Part shown: piece after piece, positions 34,040 through 42,853 of the stretch
Layout: each line of letters starts with the position of its first letter
Position numbering within the stretch: the first letter of the stretch is position 1
Assembly (NCBI RefSeq): GCF_026723865.1
Contig: NZ_CP113529.1
Location: forward strand, 5,518,001 to 5,582,000
Length of the DNA: 64,000 nt
DNA from: Mycobacterium sp. Aquia_216
GTDB taxonomy: Bacteria; Actinomycetota; Actinomycetes; Mycobacteriales; Mycobacteriaceae
Reading direction: 5' to 3'
Program-made: the position numbers and the translations under genes
Notes under the pieces: generated by a model
Told to the model about the DNA's origin: nothing
The model's database searches: none
What the model saw: only the letters and a program-made list of their open reading frames with translations

Positions 34040-34468
34040 GTGAAGAGTTTCGCAGTGTGCCTTGCGTTTGCCACGGCCGCGCTGGCTGTCACGCCGACCG
34101 CCCACGCGGACACGCTGGTTGGCAACTACAGGCTGGACACAAACCGGGATCCCGGCCACAGCTGGATTTGGTCCCTTAACCCGTGCACTCCTAAAGTGCC
34201 GGGATGCCTGAACGTCTTCGCGACGCCGCAACCCAACGGGCAAGCGGCGCCCTACCGGGGCGACGCTCACTTGGCCGACGGCCGCTACACCCTGACCGTT
34301 GATGTGCCCGACGGTGTGCGCTGCGTAGTCCAGTTCTTTCCCTCGCATGATGTTTATTCGTGGGATGCGGTGACGCTGGCGGGTCAGGTCGACTCGACAT
34401 TCAGCACGGGCTGCGGTGGCGGGCCGGGGGGCACCAATACTTACCCGTTCTCGCTCGTGCGATGGTAG
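34040..34468 (+). CDS. Small secreted conserved protein
   Basis: This 142-residue precursor has a signal peptide (KSFAVCLAFATAALAVT) and likely cleavage after AHA. The mature protein opens TLVGNYRLDTNRDPGHSW and has cysteine pairs (NPCTPKVPGC, VRCVV, TGCGGG) likely to form disulfides. I chose the GTG at 34040, with GGGAGA upstream; an ATG at 34025 is an alternative. Similar small exported proteins occur near other mycobacterial lipid loci, but none has a known function. Confidence 0.7.
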   Translation: MKSFAVCLAFATAALAVTPTAHADTLVGNYRLDTNRDPGHSWIWSLNPCTPKVPGCLNVFATPQPNGQAAPYRGDAHLADGRYTLTVDVPDGVRCVVQFFPSHDVYSWDAVTLAGQVDSTFSTGCGGGPGGTNTYPFSLVRW

Positions 34469-34523
34469 CCGCGTGAGACGTACGGGAGTCAGTCGCTCGT
34501 GAGGGCGACGGGGAGTAAGCACG

Positions 34524-35423
34524 ATGTCTGAGGCGAAGAAGCCGCCGCAAGATTCGGCCACGTCGAAAGCCGACACCTTGGCGTTGATCGCGGAAGCCGA
34601 GGCGGAAGCCGCCGAAGCCGAAGCACTGGCAGCCGCGGCGCGTGCCCGCGCCCGTGCCGCCCGACTCCGGCGCGAAGTGCAAGCGCAAGGTGAGACAGAG
34701 GCCGAGGCTGAGACCGCCGAATCCACCGAAAGAGCCCCCGACGCCGTTGAGGACGCAATCGACACGGACGAGGCGGCGACCGACACCACCGACGTCGACA
34801 GCGACAGCGACCTAACCGATGCCGCCGAGACCGGCTCCGACGAACCCGAGACCGAGACCGAAGAAGAGGTCTCCGACGAAACGCCCGAAGACGCAGAATC
34901 GGAATCCGAATCAGTCCGGTCCCGCCGACGCGTGCGGTTGCCATCGTTGTCCGTGACGTGGAAAGTGGCCGTCATCATCCTGATCTGTGCCTTCGTCGGG
35001 GCCAGCGGATACATGGTCTGGCAACGTCACGAAACCACCGAGCGCAACCAGCGCACCGCGAACTTCGTCGCGGGGGCCAGACAAGGCATCGTCAACATGT
35101 TTTCCTTGGACTTCAACAGGGCCAAGGAGGACGTCCAGCGGGTGATCGACAGCTCGACCGGCCAGTTCAGAGACGATTTCAAGCAACGCGCAAAAGATTT
35201 CGCGACCGTCGTTGAGCAGTCCAAAGTGGTCACCCAGGGAACCGTGAATGCGGCGGCCGTGCAATCCATGGACGGGAATTCCGCGTTGGTACTCGTCGCG
35301 GCGTCATCGCGGATCACCAACGCGGCGGGCGCCAAAGACGAACCACGCAATTGGCGGCTCAAGGTCACCGTCACGGACGACGGTGGGCAATACAAGATGT
35401 CCAAGGTGGAGTTCGTTCCATGA
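34524..35423 (+). CDS. Mce-associated membrane protein (Mam), first of pair 2
   Basis: This 299-residue protein has a very long, acidic, low-complexity cytoplasmic N-terminus: an Ala/Glu/Arg coiled-coil-like stretch at about 20-52, then Glu/Asp/Thr-rich sequence to about 130. One membrane helix follows ([21 protein letters not shown]) and then an extracytoplasmic domain with [13 protein letters not shown] and [14 protein letters not shown]. It is a paralogue of the protein at 18002 but with a longer acidic arm. The stop overlaps the next gene by 4 bp. It belongs to the Mce transporter accessory family. Confidence 0.83.
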   Translation: MSEAKKPPQDSATSKADTLALIAEAEAEAAEAEALAAAARARARAARLRREVQAQGETEAEAETAESTERAPDAVEDAIDTDEAATDTTDVDSDSDLTDAAETGSDEPETETEEEVSDETPEDAESESESVRSRRRVRLPSLSVTWKVAVIILICAFVGASGYMVWQRHETTERNQRTANFVAGARQGIVNMFSLDFNRAKEDVQRVIDSSTGQFRDDFKQRAKDFATVVEQSKVVTQGTVNAAAVQSMDGNSALVLVAASSRITNAAGAKDEPRNWRLKVTVTDDGGQYKMSKVEFVP

Positions 35424-35992
35424 GTGAGGACAACCGGAGCGCCGACGCCGGCGACGACTATTCCGAAAAAACCGAACGCGGTGCGGGTAGCGAGCCACGG
35501 GTGCGGCGCAAGGTGAAACCCCTGCCGGTGATTTTGGTTGTGCTCCTGCTGATTTCCGGTGGCGCGACAGCGTGGCTGTACTTCAAGCAGTACCGGCCCG
35601 ACAAACAAACGGACGCCCGTGTTGCGAGCGCAGTCGTCAGTTCGGCATCCGACGGAACGGTCGCATTGCTGTCTTACTCGCCCGATTCACTCGACAAAGA
35701 CTTCGCCGCCGCCAAGTCGCACCTCTCCGGCGATTTCCTGTCGTACTACAACCAGTTCACCGAGCAGATCGTGGCTCCGGCAGCCAAACAGAAGTCGCTG
35801 AAAACCAACGCTCGGGTGTTGGGGGCCGCGGTTCAGGAATTACATCCGGATTCGGCCGTCGTGCTGGTGTTGGTCGACCAGAGCACCACGAGCAAGGACA
35901 ATCCCGATCCCGCGATGGCCTCCAGCAGCGTGCTGGTGAGTTTGACTCGAGTCAACGGCAACTGGCTGATCACCAAATTCGACCCGGTCTAG
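35420..35992 (+). CDS. Mce-associated membrane protein (Mam), second of pair 2
   Basis: This 190-residue protein has a charged N-terminus, one membrane helix ([21 protein letters not shown]) and an extracytoplasmic domain sharing [36 protein letters not shown] and [12 protein letters not shown] with the protein at 18748. The ATG at 35420 overlaps the upstream stop (ATGA), which settles the start. Both Mam pairs in this window have the same gene order and overlap. Confidence 0.83.
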   Translation: MSEDNRSADAGDDYSEKTERGAGSEPRVRRKVKPLPVILVVLLLISGGATAWLYFKQYRPDKQTDARVASAVVSSASDGTVALLSYSPDSLDKDFAAAKSHLSGDFLSYYNQFTEQIVAPAAKQKSLKTNARVLGAAVQELHPDSAVVLVLVDQSTTSKDNPDPAMASSSVLVSLTRVNGNWLITKFDPV

Positions 35993-36050
35993 CAGACCGT
36001 TGAATGCCGTTGCGATTAAAAGCAATTCGGAGACGACGTCGAGTAAATCG

Positions 36051-37226
36051 CTAACCGCGCGGTAAACCGAGCACGCGCTGCGCGATGATGTTGCGCTGGA
36101 TTTCCGACGTTCCGCCGGCGATGGTGCCGGAAAAGCTTCGGGCATAACGCTCGAACCAGCTCGCGAAATAGTGGTCCAGGTTCATGTGCGCATACGGCCC
36201 GGTCAGACCCGGGTGAATGAGCCCGTCGGCTCCCGCGGACGTCAGCGCAAGCTCCATCCCCCGCAACTCTGCCTCGGACCCGAGCAGCTTGAGCACCGAG
36301 ATCGCGGCCACATCGTCCTCGCCGCGGGCGGCGCGGGCCAGCGCTGCCGAACCCAGCAGGCGCAGCGCCTGCCGGTCCATGATCGTGCTGGCGTACTGGT
36401 CACGCTCGACCGCGTTGCCGGGACGAAAGTCGGCGATCATGTTGGCCATTCGATCGGCGAAGCCCAGCCACATCATCGTGCGTTCGTGGCCCAAAGACCC
36501 ATTGGCCACCCGCCAGCCCTGGTCAACCTCACCGACCAGGTTCTCCGCCGGCACCCGCACATCGGTGAAGAACACCTCGTTGAAATCCAGATCATCGGCG
36601 CCACAGATCGACGGAAACGGCCGGCGCACGAGGCCCGGGGTGTCGGTGGGGATGATCAGCACGCTGATTCCCTTGTGCTTCGGCACATCTGGATTGGTGC
36701 GCACGAACGTCAACAAGACATCGGCGTCGTGGGCTCCCGAGGTCCACACTTTCTGTCCGTTGACGACGAAGTGGTCGCCGTCGAGTACCGCGCGAGTACG
36801 TAGCGACGCCAGATCGGAGCCCGCACTGGGTTCGCTCATTCCCAGTGATGCCGTGATCTCGGCCCGCAGGATCGGCACCGCCCAGCGCTGCTTTTGCTCA
36901 TCGCTGCCAAACGACAATAGCGAGGCCCCAACGATATTCACGCCCTGCGGGTTGAAGCTGTGATAGATACGGCGGCGACTCAGTTCCTCCAGGTACACGA
37001 ACTGCTGAACAACCGTCGCGTTGCGGCCACCGAATTCCGGTGGCTGGCTGGGCAGTAACCAGCCGTTGTCGAACAGCAACCGCTGCCAGTCGCGCGCCCA
37101 CTGCGGCATGTGCGAGACCGACCGGGGCCGCTCGAGCGTTTCGCTTGCGGGAGGCAGATTTTCGTCCAGGAAGGCCGAGAACTCCGCCCGAAACTCCTCG
37201 ACGTCGGAATCAAAAGTCAGCTGCAC
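36051..37226 (-). CDS. Acyl-CoA dehydrogenase, large partner (FadE)
   Basis: This 391-residue flavoprotein has ITASLGMSEPSAGSDL (FAD-contacting), NGQKVWTSGA and the C-terminal IAGGTSEIQRNIIAQRVLGL. Glu248 in LGHERT lies where some family members place the catalytic base. It follows a second, shorter FadE with a 17-bp overlap. Paired FadE genes in actinobacteria often encode alpha2beta2 enzymes that desaturate steroid or other ring-linked CoA thioesters, so a heteromer is inferred. The start is GTG at 37226 with GGAGGA upstream. An N-terminal remnant of a related gene is at 47447. Confidence 0.88.
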   Translation of the reverse strand: MQLTFDSDVEEFRAEFSAFLDENLPPASETLERPRSVSHMPQWARDWQRLLFDNGWLLPSQPPEFGGRNATVVQQFVYLEELSRRRIYHSFNPQGVNIVGASLLSFGSDEQKQRWAVPILRAEITASLGMSEPSAGSDLASLRTRAVLDGDHFVVNGQKVWTSGAHDADVLLTFVRTNPDVPKHKGISVLIIPTDTPGLVRRPFPSICGADDLDFNEVFFTDVRVPAENLVGEVDQGWRVANGSLGHERTMMWLGFADRMANMIADFRPGNAVERDQYASTIMDRQALRLLGSAALARAARGEDDVAAISVLKLLGSEAELRGMELALTSAGADGLIHPGLTGPYAHMNLDHYFASWFERYARSFSGTIAGGTSEIQRNIIAQRVLGLPRG

Positions 37227-38208
37227 GGTATTCCTCCGCGATCCGCGCCCGGTGCTCGGCGGCGCCGCCGAGCATCAACTCGCCCGCTTTGGCCCGTTTC
37301 AGCGCGAACTGCAGGTCGTTCTCCCATGTGAAGCCCATCGCGCCGTGCAACTGCAAGCCGTGCCTGAACACCAGCGACTGGCACTCCCCTGCCGACGCCT
37401 TGGCCATTGCGGCTGCCAGCCGGCGGCGGGGATCGTCGACGGAGATCGTCAGCGCGGCGAAGTAGGCCAGCGCGCGAGCGCGTTCGACCGCGACGTGCAT
37501 GTCGGCAGCCTTGTGCTGCACGGCCTGGAAGGAGCCGATCGGTGCGCCGAATTGCTGACGGCTGCGAACATGCTCGAGCACCAAATCAAGGATGCGTTGG
37601 CAGGCACCGACCATCGTGACGGCCATTCCGGTCAGCGCAAGGTGATGAGCGCGCTCCGCGTCGACGGTCAGCCGATCGGTGTCGGGCACCCGGACCTCGG
37701 CGAAGGACAGATCGGCGACGTGCAACACGGGGTCGAACACCGTCGAGCGCCGGGCCGGCACCCGATGGGCCGCGACGAGAAACACCCCGGCGTCGGCCAC
37801 CACCGCAAGCCGGTCCGCGCGATCACCGTCGAGGACGTGGCGCGCCGTACCATCTAGCACCCAGCCTTCGGCGTCACGGTGCGCGGTAACCCCGCCGTAG
37901 ACCGCGGTGCCCGACTGGTGTGGATCGAACCGGTCCGCGACAAGCGGGGCGAACTGACTCATCGTGGCCAGGAACGGAGTGGGATCGGTTGCGCGGCCGA
38001 GCTCTTCGAGCACGATGGCCAGCTCCACAGCGCTGTCCGGTTCGTTCAGCTCGGTCCAGCCCTGATCGACATACGACTTCCATAATGGGCTTGGGTCAAC
38101 GCCATCTTCGGCAACGCTTCGCACCAGCGACGGCGGGCACTGCTTTGCGACGGCGTCACGCACCGTGTCCTGCCACAGTCGCTGATCAGCATCGAACTCC
38201 AACAGCAT
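37210..38208 (-). CDS. Acyl-CoA dehydrogenase, small partner (FadE)
   Basis: This 332-residue protein has the acyl-CoA dehydrogenase fold but is shorter than the 36051 protein and lacks a clear SEPxAGSD motif; the equivalent region is degenerate (YGGVTAHRDAEGWVLDG). The C-terminal domain is better kept: FGAPIGSFQAVQHKAADMH and QLHGAMGFTWENDLQFALKR. This pattern is typical of the non-catalytic or half-site partner in heterotetrameric FadE enzymes. The ATG at 38208 has GGAGG upstream, and a perfect GAGAAT-N3-ATTCTC palindrome lies 31 bp upstream. The downstream gene overlaps by 17 bp. Confidence 0.87.
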   Translation of the reverse strand: MLLEFDADQRLWQDTVRDAVAKQCPPSLVRSVAEDGVDPSPLWKSYVDQGWTELNEPDSAVELAIVLEELGRATDPTPFLATMSQFAPLVADRFDPHQSGTAVYGGVTAHRDAEGWVLDGTARHVLDGDRADRLAVVADAGVFLVAAHRVPARRSTVFDPVLHVADLSFAEVRVPDTDRLTVDAERAHHLALTGMAVTMVGACQRILDLVLEHVRSRQQFGAPIGSFQAVQHKAADMHVAVERARALAYFAALTISVDDPRRRLAAAMAKASAGECQSLVFRHGLQLHGAMGFTWENDLQFALKRAKAGELMLGGAAEHRARIAEEYRAADF

Positions 38209-38239
38209 CGAGGCCGCCTCCTGTCGTCACCGCCCTCGC

Positions 38240-38254
38240 GAGAATACCATTCTC
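38240..38254. promoter_or_regulatory. Putative operator GAGAAT-N3-ATTCTC upstream of FadE pair
   Basis: GAGAATACCATTCTC has perfect 6-bp arms and lies 32-46 bp upstream of the FadE start at 38208. It is the same motif as at 10300 and 61599. Confidence 0.75.
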
Positions 38255-38594
38255 GCTTCTGGAAGTAATAGTCTCGAATTCGGCGTATGGCGTATCGGCG
38301 AGTGTTGTCATCGAGCGGGTCGGCCAGCACGACGCGACCGTCGATGCCGGCCCACACTTTGAAATCGCCCACCGCTTCGGCTCGTCGCGCACTTCCGCGG
38401 AAGTGCCGGGCCCACGGCCGAGCCACGTCACGGTCCACATTCAGCCGCTGCACCGGCGCGACGCAGGACGATTCCACTTGGGGCCGTTGACCTTCCACGA
38501 AAGCATAGCGGCTGGCCAGCCACGCATCCGGTTGAACGCCGTGCTGTCGGCGGCCCACCGATTCGCACGGTCGAGGCGATCCGCCCCGGCGCGC
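38255..38594. other. Unassigned stretch, possibly decayed coding sequence
   Basis: This 340-bp gap lies between the FadE operator and the hydrolase gene. On the minus strand one frame stays open across it (for example GDFKVWAGIDGRVVLADP), and this reads like protein, but it has no credible start and runs on into the operator and the FadE gene. I do not recognise the family. It may be the remnant of a lost gene or only a high-GC open frame. Confidence 0.35.
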
Positions 38595-39332
38595 TCACCG
38601 ATGTGGCCGGCACCGATCGGCCAACGTGGTGGCGAGCCAGCTTGGGCGGGAGAACATCACGTCATGGCAGGCGTCGACACAAATCATCGTGTCGACGCCA
38701 CCGAGTGATTCGATCGCGCGGAGTTGCTGACGGACCGACAAGGCTCGATCGTCCAGCGTCATGATCCACGTCCGCGGCACCTCGTCGGGCAGGCCGATGC
38801 GGTCGGCCGGTTCGAAGATGGCGTTCGGCGATTCCATGCACAAGCGCGACAGGGTGAGCGCGCGCTGCTCGCGTGTCATGCCATTGCAGAAGGCCCAACG
38901 TGCTAGCGCTCTGGGCATCGGGGATGACCTGGGAATCCGACCCGCCGATCGTGCCAACGGAGCCAGAGGCCCGCGCAGCGTATCCACCACCGACGAGCCT
39001 TGCGGCGGCACGAACGCCGCCAAGAGGATCATCTCGCGCACTCGCGCGGATCCGAGCTTCGCCACAATGCCCGGCACGGTGAGCCCGCCCATCGAATGCC
39101 CGACAACCACAACGTCGCCGAACCCAGCGTCGTCGATATCAGCGACCGCAGAGTTCACTCCGCCGGCGATTGTGACAGTCGTCAGATCCGCCGGCCTGCT
39201 GGCGCGGCCGGGCAGATCGACCGCAAGAACACGCAATTCTGGTGCCTGCCGGGCTAATTCGGCAACCGTGAGATCCCAGCAATCAGCGGCATGCGCGCCT
39301 CCGTGCACGAGCACCAGACCAGGCCGGGCCAC
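38595..39332 (-). CDS. Alpha/beta-hydrolase
   Basis: This 245-residue hydrolase has the oxyanion stretch LVHGGAHAADCW, the nucleophile elbow GHSMGG (Ser at about residue 79), and a C-terminal DACHDVMFS with the likely catalytic His. An acid residue is plausible in MTLDDRALS. The pattern matches the esterase/salicylate-esterase-like group rather than C-C hydrolases. The start is GTG at 39332. It lies 8 bp after the TetR gene on the same strand and is probably co-transcribed with it. The substrate is unknown. Confidence 0.85.
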   Translation of the reverse strand: MARPGLVLVHGGAHAADCWDLTVAELARQAPELRVLAVDLPGRASRPADLTTVTIAGGVNSAVADIDDAGFGDVVVVGHSMGGLTVPGIVAKLGSARVREMILLAAFVPPQGSSVVDTLRGPLAPLARSAGRIPRSSPMPRALARWAFCNGMTREQRALTLSRLCMESPNAIFEPADRIGLPDEVPRTWIMTLDDRALSVRQQLRAIESLGGVDTMICVDACHDVMFSRPSWLATTLADRCRPHR

Positions 39333-39340
39333 CGCAGGAC

Positions 39341-39985
39341 TCAGTCGCGACGCAGTATGCCGCGCAGGAAAAGGTCTACGGCGTGTTGCAAGTGGCTCTC
39401 CTCCTCCTCAGGACTGCGAAAGATACCGCAGTCCGCCAGCCGCGCGGGTAGATGTTCGACCAGCGCGATGAAATGACCGGCGGCCGACTCGAGATCATCC
39501 ACCTCGGTGGTTCCGGCCTCATGGTGGTGACGGAGCACGTCCATCACCTGTCGGTGGCGTGGCGACCAGGTCATGGAGTGCGCACTTACCGCGAATTCGG
39601 GAAACCGCGACGACTCGTTCATCGCGATCCGCTTCAGGCCGACGATGTCGGGATCGATCGCCCGCGCGAGGCCCGCCCGGCCGACCGCGACCAAGGCGGT
39701 CCGCAGATCGGCGTCACCGAGTTCCTGGGTGGCCTCACGCTCTGTCCTATGGGTGAGCGCCCAGGGAATGACGTCGAGGAAGACCGCGCGCTTGTCGGGA
39801 TAGCGGGCGTAGAGGGTGCGCCGGGTGATACCGGCCGCTTTAGCGATCGCGTCCATGCTGGTGCCGTCATAGCCATGCTTGACGAAGGTCGCGACGGCCG
39901 CGGTGCGCAGCTTTTGTTGCAGCTTCCTGGCTTCGGCCTGTGTCGGGCGTCCACGCCGAGTTGTCGTGACCACGGAAATATACAT
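39341..39985 (-). CDS. TetR-family transcriptional regulator
   Basis: This 214-residue protein begins MYISVVTTTRRGRPTQAEA. Its helix-turn-helix domain spans about residues 20-65 (AAVATFVKHGYDGTSMDAIA, then KAAGITRRTLYARYPDK), followed by a TetR ligand domain. The ATG at 39985 overlaps a TACA-N6-TGTA inverted repeat, so autoregulation is possible. It is encoded centrally among units that carry the GAGAAT palindrome, and is one candidate for their regulator. The downstream hydrolase is probably in the same operon. Confidence 0.87.
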   Translation of the reverse strand: MYISVVTTTRRGRPTQAEARKLQQKLRTAAVATFVKHGYDGTSMDAIAKAAGITRRTLYARYPDKRAVFLDVIPWALTHRTEREATQELGDADLRTALVAVGRAGLARAIDPDIVGLKRIAMNESSRFPEFAVSAHSMTWSPRHRQVMDVLRHHHEAGTTEVDDLESAAGHFIALVEHLPARLADCGIFRSPEEEESHLQHAVDLFLRGILRRD

Positions 39986-40132
39986 TAACGTGTAGATAAC
40001 CGTCCGCAAGACGCACTAAGTCAAGGGGTCACCGTGACCATCACAGCGTCGTTGATCGACGGCGAATCGGTGTCCTTGAAAGACTGCCATGAGCTGTGAT
40101 GCAGCGAATGCTCGTCGTAAAGGAGAAGACCA

Positions 40133-40534
40133 TTGGATCGCGAAACATACCAGCGAGGACTTGAGATTCGGTCCGCGGTGCTGGGCGAGGCGTACGTCAA
40201 CCGGGCACTCGCCGAGGCCGACGAATTCAGCAAGCCCCTACAAGATCTCGTTACCGAATACTGCTGGGGCGGGGTATGGGGCCGAGACGGGTTGCCTCGC
40301 AAGACGCGCAGCCTGCTCAACTTGGCGATGATACCAATCCTCAACCGGCCAAACGAATTACGGACGCACATCAAGGCCGCGCTGACCAACGGCGTGACGC
40401 GCGAGGAGATTTGCGAGGTCTTCTTACAGGTGGCCATCTACGCGGGTGTCCCGGCCGCGGTCGACAGCTTCCGCATCGCGCGCGAGGCGTTCGCCGAACT
40501 GGACCAGAGCCCGGGCGAGGGCCAGCGGTCGTGA
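40133..40534 (+). CDS. Carboxymuconolactone decarboxylase family protein (PcaC-like)
   Basis: This 133-residue protein has the gamma-CMD pattern: LVTEYCWGGVWGRDGL, RKTRSLLNLAMI, then THIKAALTNGVTREEICEVF and YAGVPAAVDSFRIA. In the beta-ketoadipate pathway such proteins decarboxylate 4-carboxymuconolactone, but many homologues act elsewhere. The start is TTG at 40133, with a strong AAAGGAG upstream. Its stop overlaps the GTG start of the dehydrogenase gene by 4 bp, so they form a unit. No other beta-ketoadipate genes are present, so the true substrate is uncertain. Confidence 0.83.
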   Translation: MDRETYQRGLEIRSAVLGEAYVNRALAEADEFSKPLQDLVTEYCWGGVWGRDGLPRKTRSLLNLAMIPILNRPNELRTHIKAALTNGVTREEICEVFLQVAIYAGVPAAVDSFRIAREAFAELDQSPGEGQRS

Positions 40535-41439
40535 CCGAGATCGGGTTCATCGGGTTGGGAAACATGGGTTTTCCCATGACGCGCCGCCTGCTGAGCGAAG
40601 GCCACGACGTCATCGCCTTCGACACCCGCAGCACCGCACTCGAGCGCATCGTCTCGCTTGGGGCCCGCGCCGCGTCATCGGCGAAAGAGGTCGCCGACCA
40701 CGCGGAAACGGTGCTGGCCAGCCTCCCGTCACCGGCGGCGTCGCTCGAGGTCGCCAGCGGGGTCACGGGCGTGATCGAGGGTTCGCGGATCAAGCACTAT
40801 CTCGACTTGTCAACCGTCGGCACCCGCACCGCCGTGCAGATCCATGACCGCCTGGCCGAACGGGGCATCGTCGCGTTCGATAGCCCGGTCAGCGGCGGTG
40901 TCGGCGGAGCGGAAAAAGGGTCGCTCGCCGTGATGGTGTCCGGCCCGCGCAGCGAATTCGACGTCGTACGTCCCGTGCTCGAGAAGATCGGCCGCCCGTT
41001 CTACATCGGGGAGAAACCCGGGTCGGCGCAAACGATGAAGCTCGCCAACAACATCCTCGCCGCCAACGTCTTGGTCGCGACATCAGAGGTCGTCGTGATG
41101 GGCGTCAAGGCAGGTCTCGACCCAGCCGTGATGGTCGAAGTGCTCAACGCGGGCTCGGGCGCAACGAGCGCCAGCAGGGACAAGTTTCCGCGCGCGGTAC
41201 TGCCCCGAACCTTCGACTACGGCTTCGCCACCGGTTTGATGGTCAAAGACGTGCGGCTCTACCTCGACGAAGCCAGGGCGCTCGGCGTGCCGGTCGACGT
41301 CGCCGCGACCATCGGCCGGCTCTGGGAGGCTGCCGCACTCGACCAAGGCGCCGACTCGGATTTCACGGCGGTCATCAAGCCGTTCGAAAAAGCAGCCGGC
41401 GTCACCGTCGGTGGCGTCGAGTCCGGCCGGACAGCGTGA
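40531..41439 (+). CDS. NAD-binding beta-hydroxyacid dehydrogenase (3-hydroxyisobutyrate dehydrogenase family)
   Basis: This 302-residue enzyme has an N-terminal Rossmann domain (GFIGLGNMGFPM), the substrate-binding block FDSPVSGGVGGAEKG, and the catalytic lysine in MKLANN, the family signature for oxidation of a beta-hydroxyacid. The helical C-terminal domain is complete. The GTG start at 40531 overlaps the PcaC-like stop. Paralogues lie at 50661-51476 and, as a decayed copy, at 51473-51970. The substrate cannot be told from 3-hydroxyisobutyrate, tartronate semialdehyde or a pathway-specific acid. Confidence 0.88.
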   Translation: MTEIGFIGLGNMGFPMTRRLLSEGHDVIAFDTRSTALERIVSLGARAASSAKEVADHAETVLASLPSPAASLEVASGVTGVIEGSRIKHYLDLSTVGTRTAVQIHDRLAERGIVAFDSPVSGGVGGAEKGSLAVMVSGPRSEFDVVRPVLEKIGRPFYIGEKPGSAQTMKLANNILAANVLVATSEVVVMGVKAGLDPAVMVEVLNAGSGATSASRDKFPRAVLPRTFDYGFATGLMVKDVRLYLDEARALGVPVDVAATIGRLWEAAALDQGADSDFTAVIKPFEKAAGVTVGGVESGRTA

Positions 41440-41540
41440 CACCGTTTGCCGACACTGTAACGGCGTCGTAGCGCACGCGGCGGGTGGCCGGCCTCCCGAA
41501 GCAACCTCACCACCGCGGAAGCCACACCCCGGCGCCGACT

Positions 41541-41555
41541 GAGAATGGTATTATC
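41541..41555. promoter_or_regulatory. Putative operator GAGAAT-N3-ATTATC upstream of amidohydrolase operon
   Basis: GAGAATGGTATTATC matches the perfect motif with one changed arm base. It lies 177 bp upstream of the amidohydrolase start, in a 292-bp gap where I see no gene. An AT-rich stretch (TTAGATTATCTATCTTATG) near 41668 may hold the promoter. Confidence 0.55.
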
Positions 41556-41731
41556 CGGATTGAAGAACGGCGATTGCTCCGATGGCGACAATACCAGCGA
41601 CTACCAGGGGAAATCGTTAACCGAGACGCTTACCGGAAATCCATTGATCGACAGCCGAAAAGAATGTTAGATTATCTATCTTATGACCGGGTTTGGCTCA
41701 CCTCGGCTACCGGAACCGAAGGGTGGCTGTC

Positions 41732-42823
41732 GTGATCGAACACGCTGATGGGACGAGCACACCGGTGATCGACGCGAGCGTGCACATTTTCTTTCCCTCC
41801 AACAAGGCGCTGCGCAAGACCCTGCGTGAACCGTTCAAGAGCCGCGGCTTCCCCGACTACGAGATGGACTGGTACGGCGCCCCGGGCGGCGAGTACGCGC
41901 CCAACACCCACGGACCCGATCGCCAGTACCCCGGCTCGGATCCAGAATTCGTTGCCAATGAACTGTTTTCGAAGCGTGGCGTCGACATCGCGGTGCTGCA
42001 CCCGGCGGGCCGCGGCATCATGCCGGACCGGCACCTGGGCAGCGCGCTGCACGCCGCGCACAACGAGATGATGGTGTCGAACTGGCTGGAGTCCAGCCAG
42101 TTCGGCGAGCGGTTCCGCGGCACCATCCGGGTCAACCCCGACGACATCACCGGCGCAATCCGCGAAATCGAGAAATGGCGTAGGCATCCGCGTGTGGTTC
42201 AGATCGGCGTCCCGCTGCAATCCCGCGAGGTCTACGGGAAACCACAGTTCTGGCCGCTGTGGGAAGCCGCGGCCGACGCCGGTTTACCCGTTGCCGCGCA
42301 CATCGAAGTCGGCTCGGGCATTGCCTTTCCGCCGACGCCGAACGGGAACACCCGCACCTACGAGCAGTACGTCAGCTTCATGGCACTGAACTACCTGTAT
42401 CACCTGATGAACATGATCGCCGAGGGCGTGTTCGAGCGCTTCGCCGGTCTCAAGTTCGTCTGGGGCGACGGCGCCGCGGACTTCATCACGCCGTTCATGT
42501 GGCGGATGGACACCTTCGGCCGCCCGCACCTCGAGCAGACGCCCTGGGCACCGCGGATCCCCAGCGATTACCTGCCCGGCCACGTCTATTTCGTGCAGGG
42601 CAGCCTCGACGGTCCCGGCGACACCGAGTTCGCCGGCGAGTGGTTCGGTTTCACCGGCAAGGACGACATGGTGATGTTCGGCTCGAGCTACCCGCACTGG
42701 CAATGCGGCGATGTCAAGAAGCTGCCCGGCGCGCTGTCCGCCGAACAACGCGAGAAGTTGTGCTGGCGTAATGCGGCGCAGCTCTACGGCATAGACATGC
42801 CCGCCGGGGTGGGCGCACAGTAG
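41732..42823 (+). CDS. Amidohydrolase-2 family protein lacking the conserved metal-site Asp
   Basis: This 363-residue TIM-barrel protein is of the PF04909 family. The first strand reads VIDASVHIFF, and the fold is kept throughout (AAHIEVGSGIAFPP, GDGAADFITPFMWRMD). At the C-terminal metal site it has FGSSYPHW, with Ser319 where the neighbour at 42854 has the conserved Asp (SSDYPHW). It may therefore be inactive, use a different mechanism, or serve as partner to the next gene product. I chose GTG 41732; GTG 41723 is possible. The operon continues with a second amidohydrolase, a Rieske ferredoxin and a hydrolase. Confidence 0.83.
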   Translation: MIEHADGTSTPVIDASVHIFFPSNKALRKTLREPFKSRGFPDYEMDWYGAPGGEYAPNTHGPDRQYPGSDPEFVANELFSKRGVDIAVLHPAGRGIMPDRHLGSALHAAHNEMMVSNWLESSQFGERFRGTIRVNPDDITGAIREIEKWRRHPRVVQIGVPLQSREVYGKPQFWPLWEAAADAGLPVAAHIEVGSGIAFPPTPNGNTRTYEQYVSFMALNYLYHLMNMIAEGVFERFAGLKFVWGDGAADFITPFMWRMDTFGRPHLEQTPWAPRIPSDYLPGHVYFVQGSLDGPGDTEFAGEWFGFTGKDDMVMFGSSYPHWQCGDVKKLPGALSAEQREKLCWRNAAQLYGIDMPAGVGAQ

Positions 42824-42853
42824 AAGTAACACGGCAGACTGAGGAGACCCCAG

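Noticed and set aside
37920..38708. 262-codon plus-strand frame across the FadE start and the gap
   Set aside because: It runs antisense through the FadE 5' end and its operator, has no RBS and no motif.
40133..41439. A beta-ketoadipate (protocatechuate) pathway
   Set aside because: Only a PcaC-like protein is present; no PcaB, PcaD, PcaGH or CoA-transferase of that pathway accompanies it.
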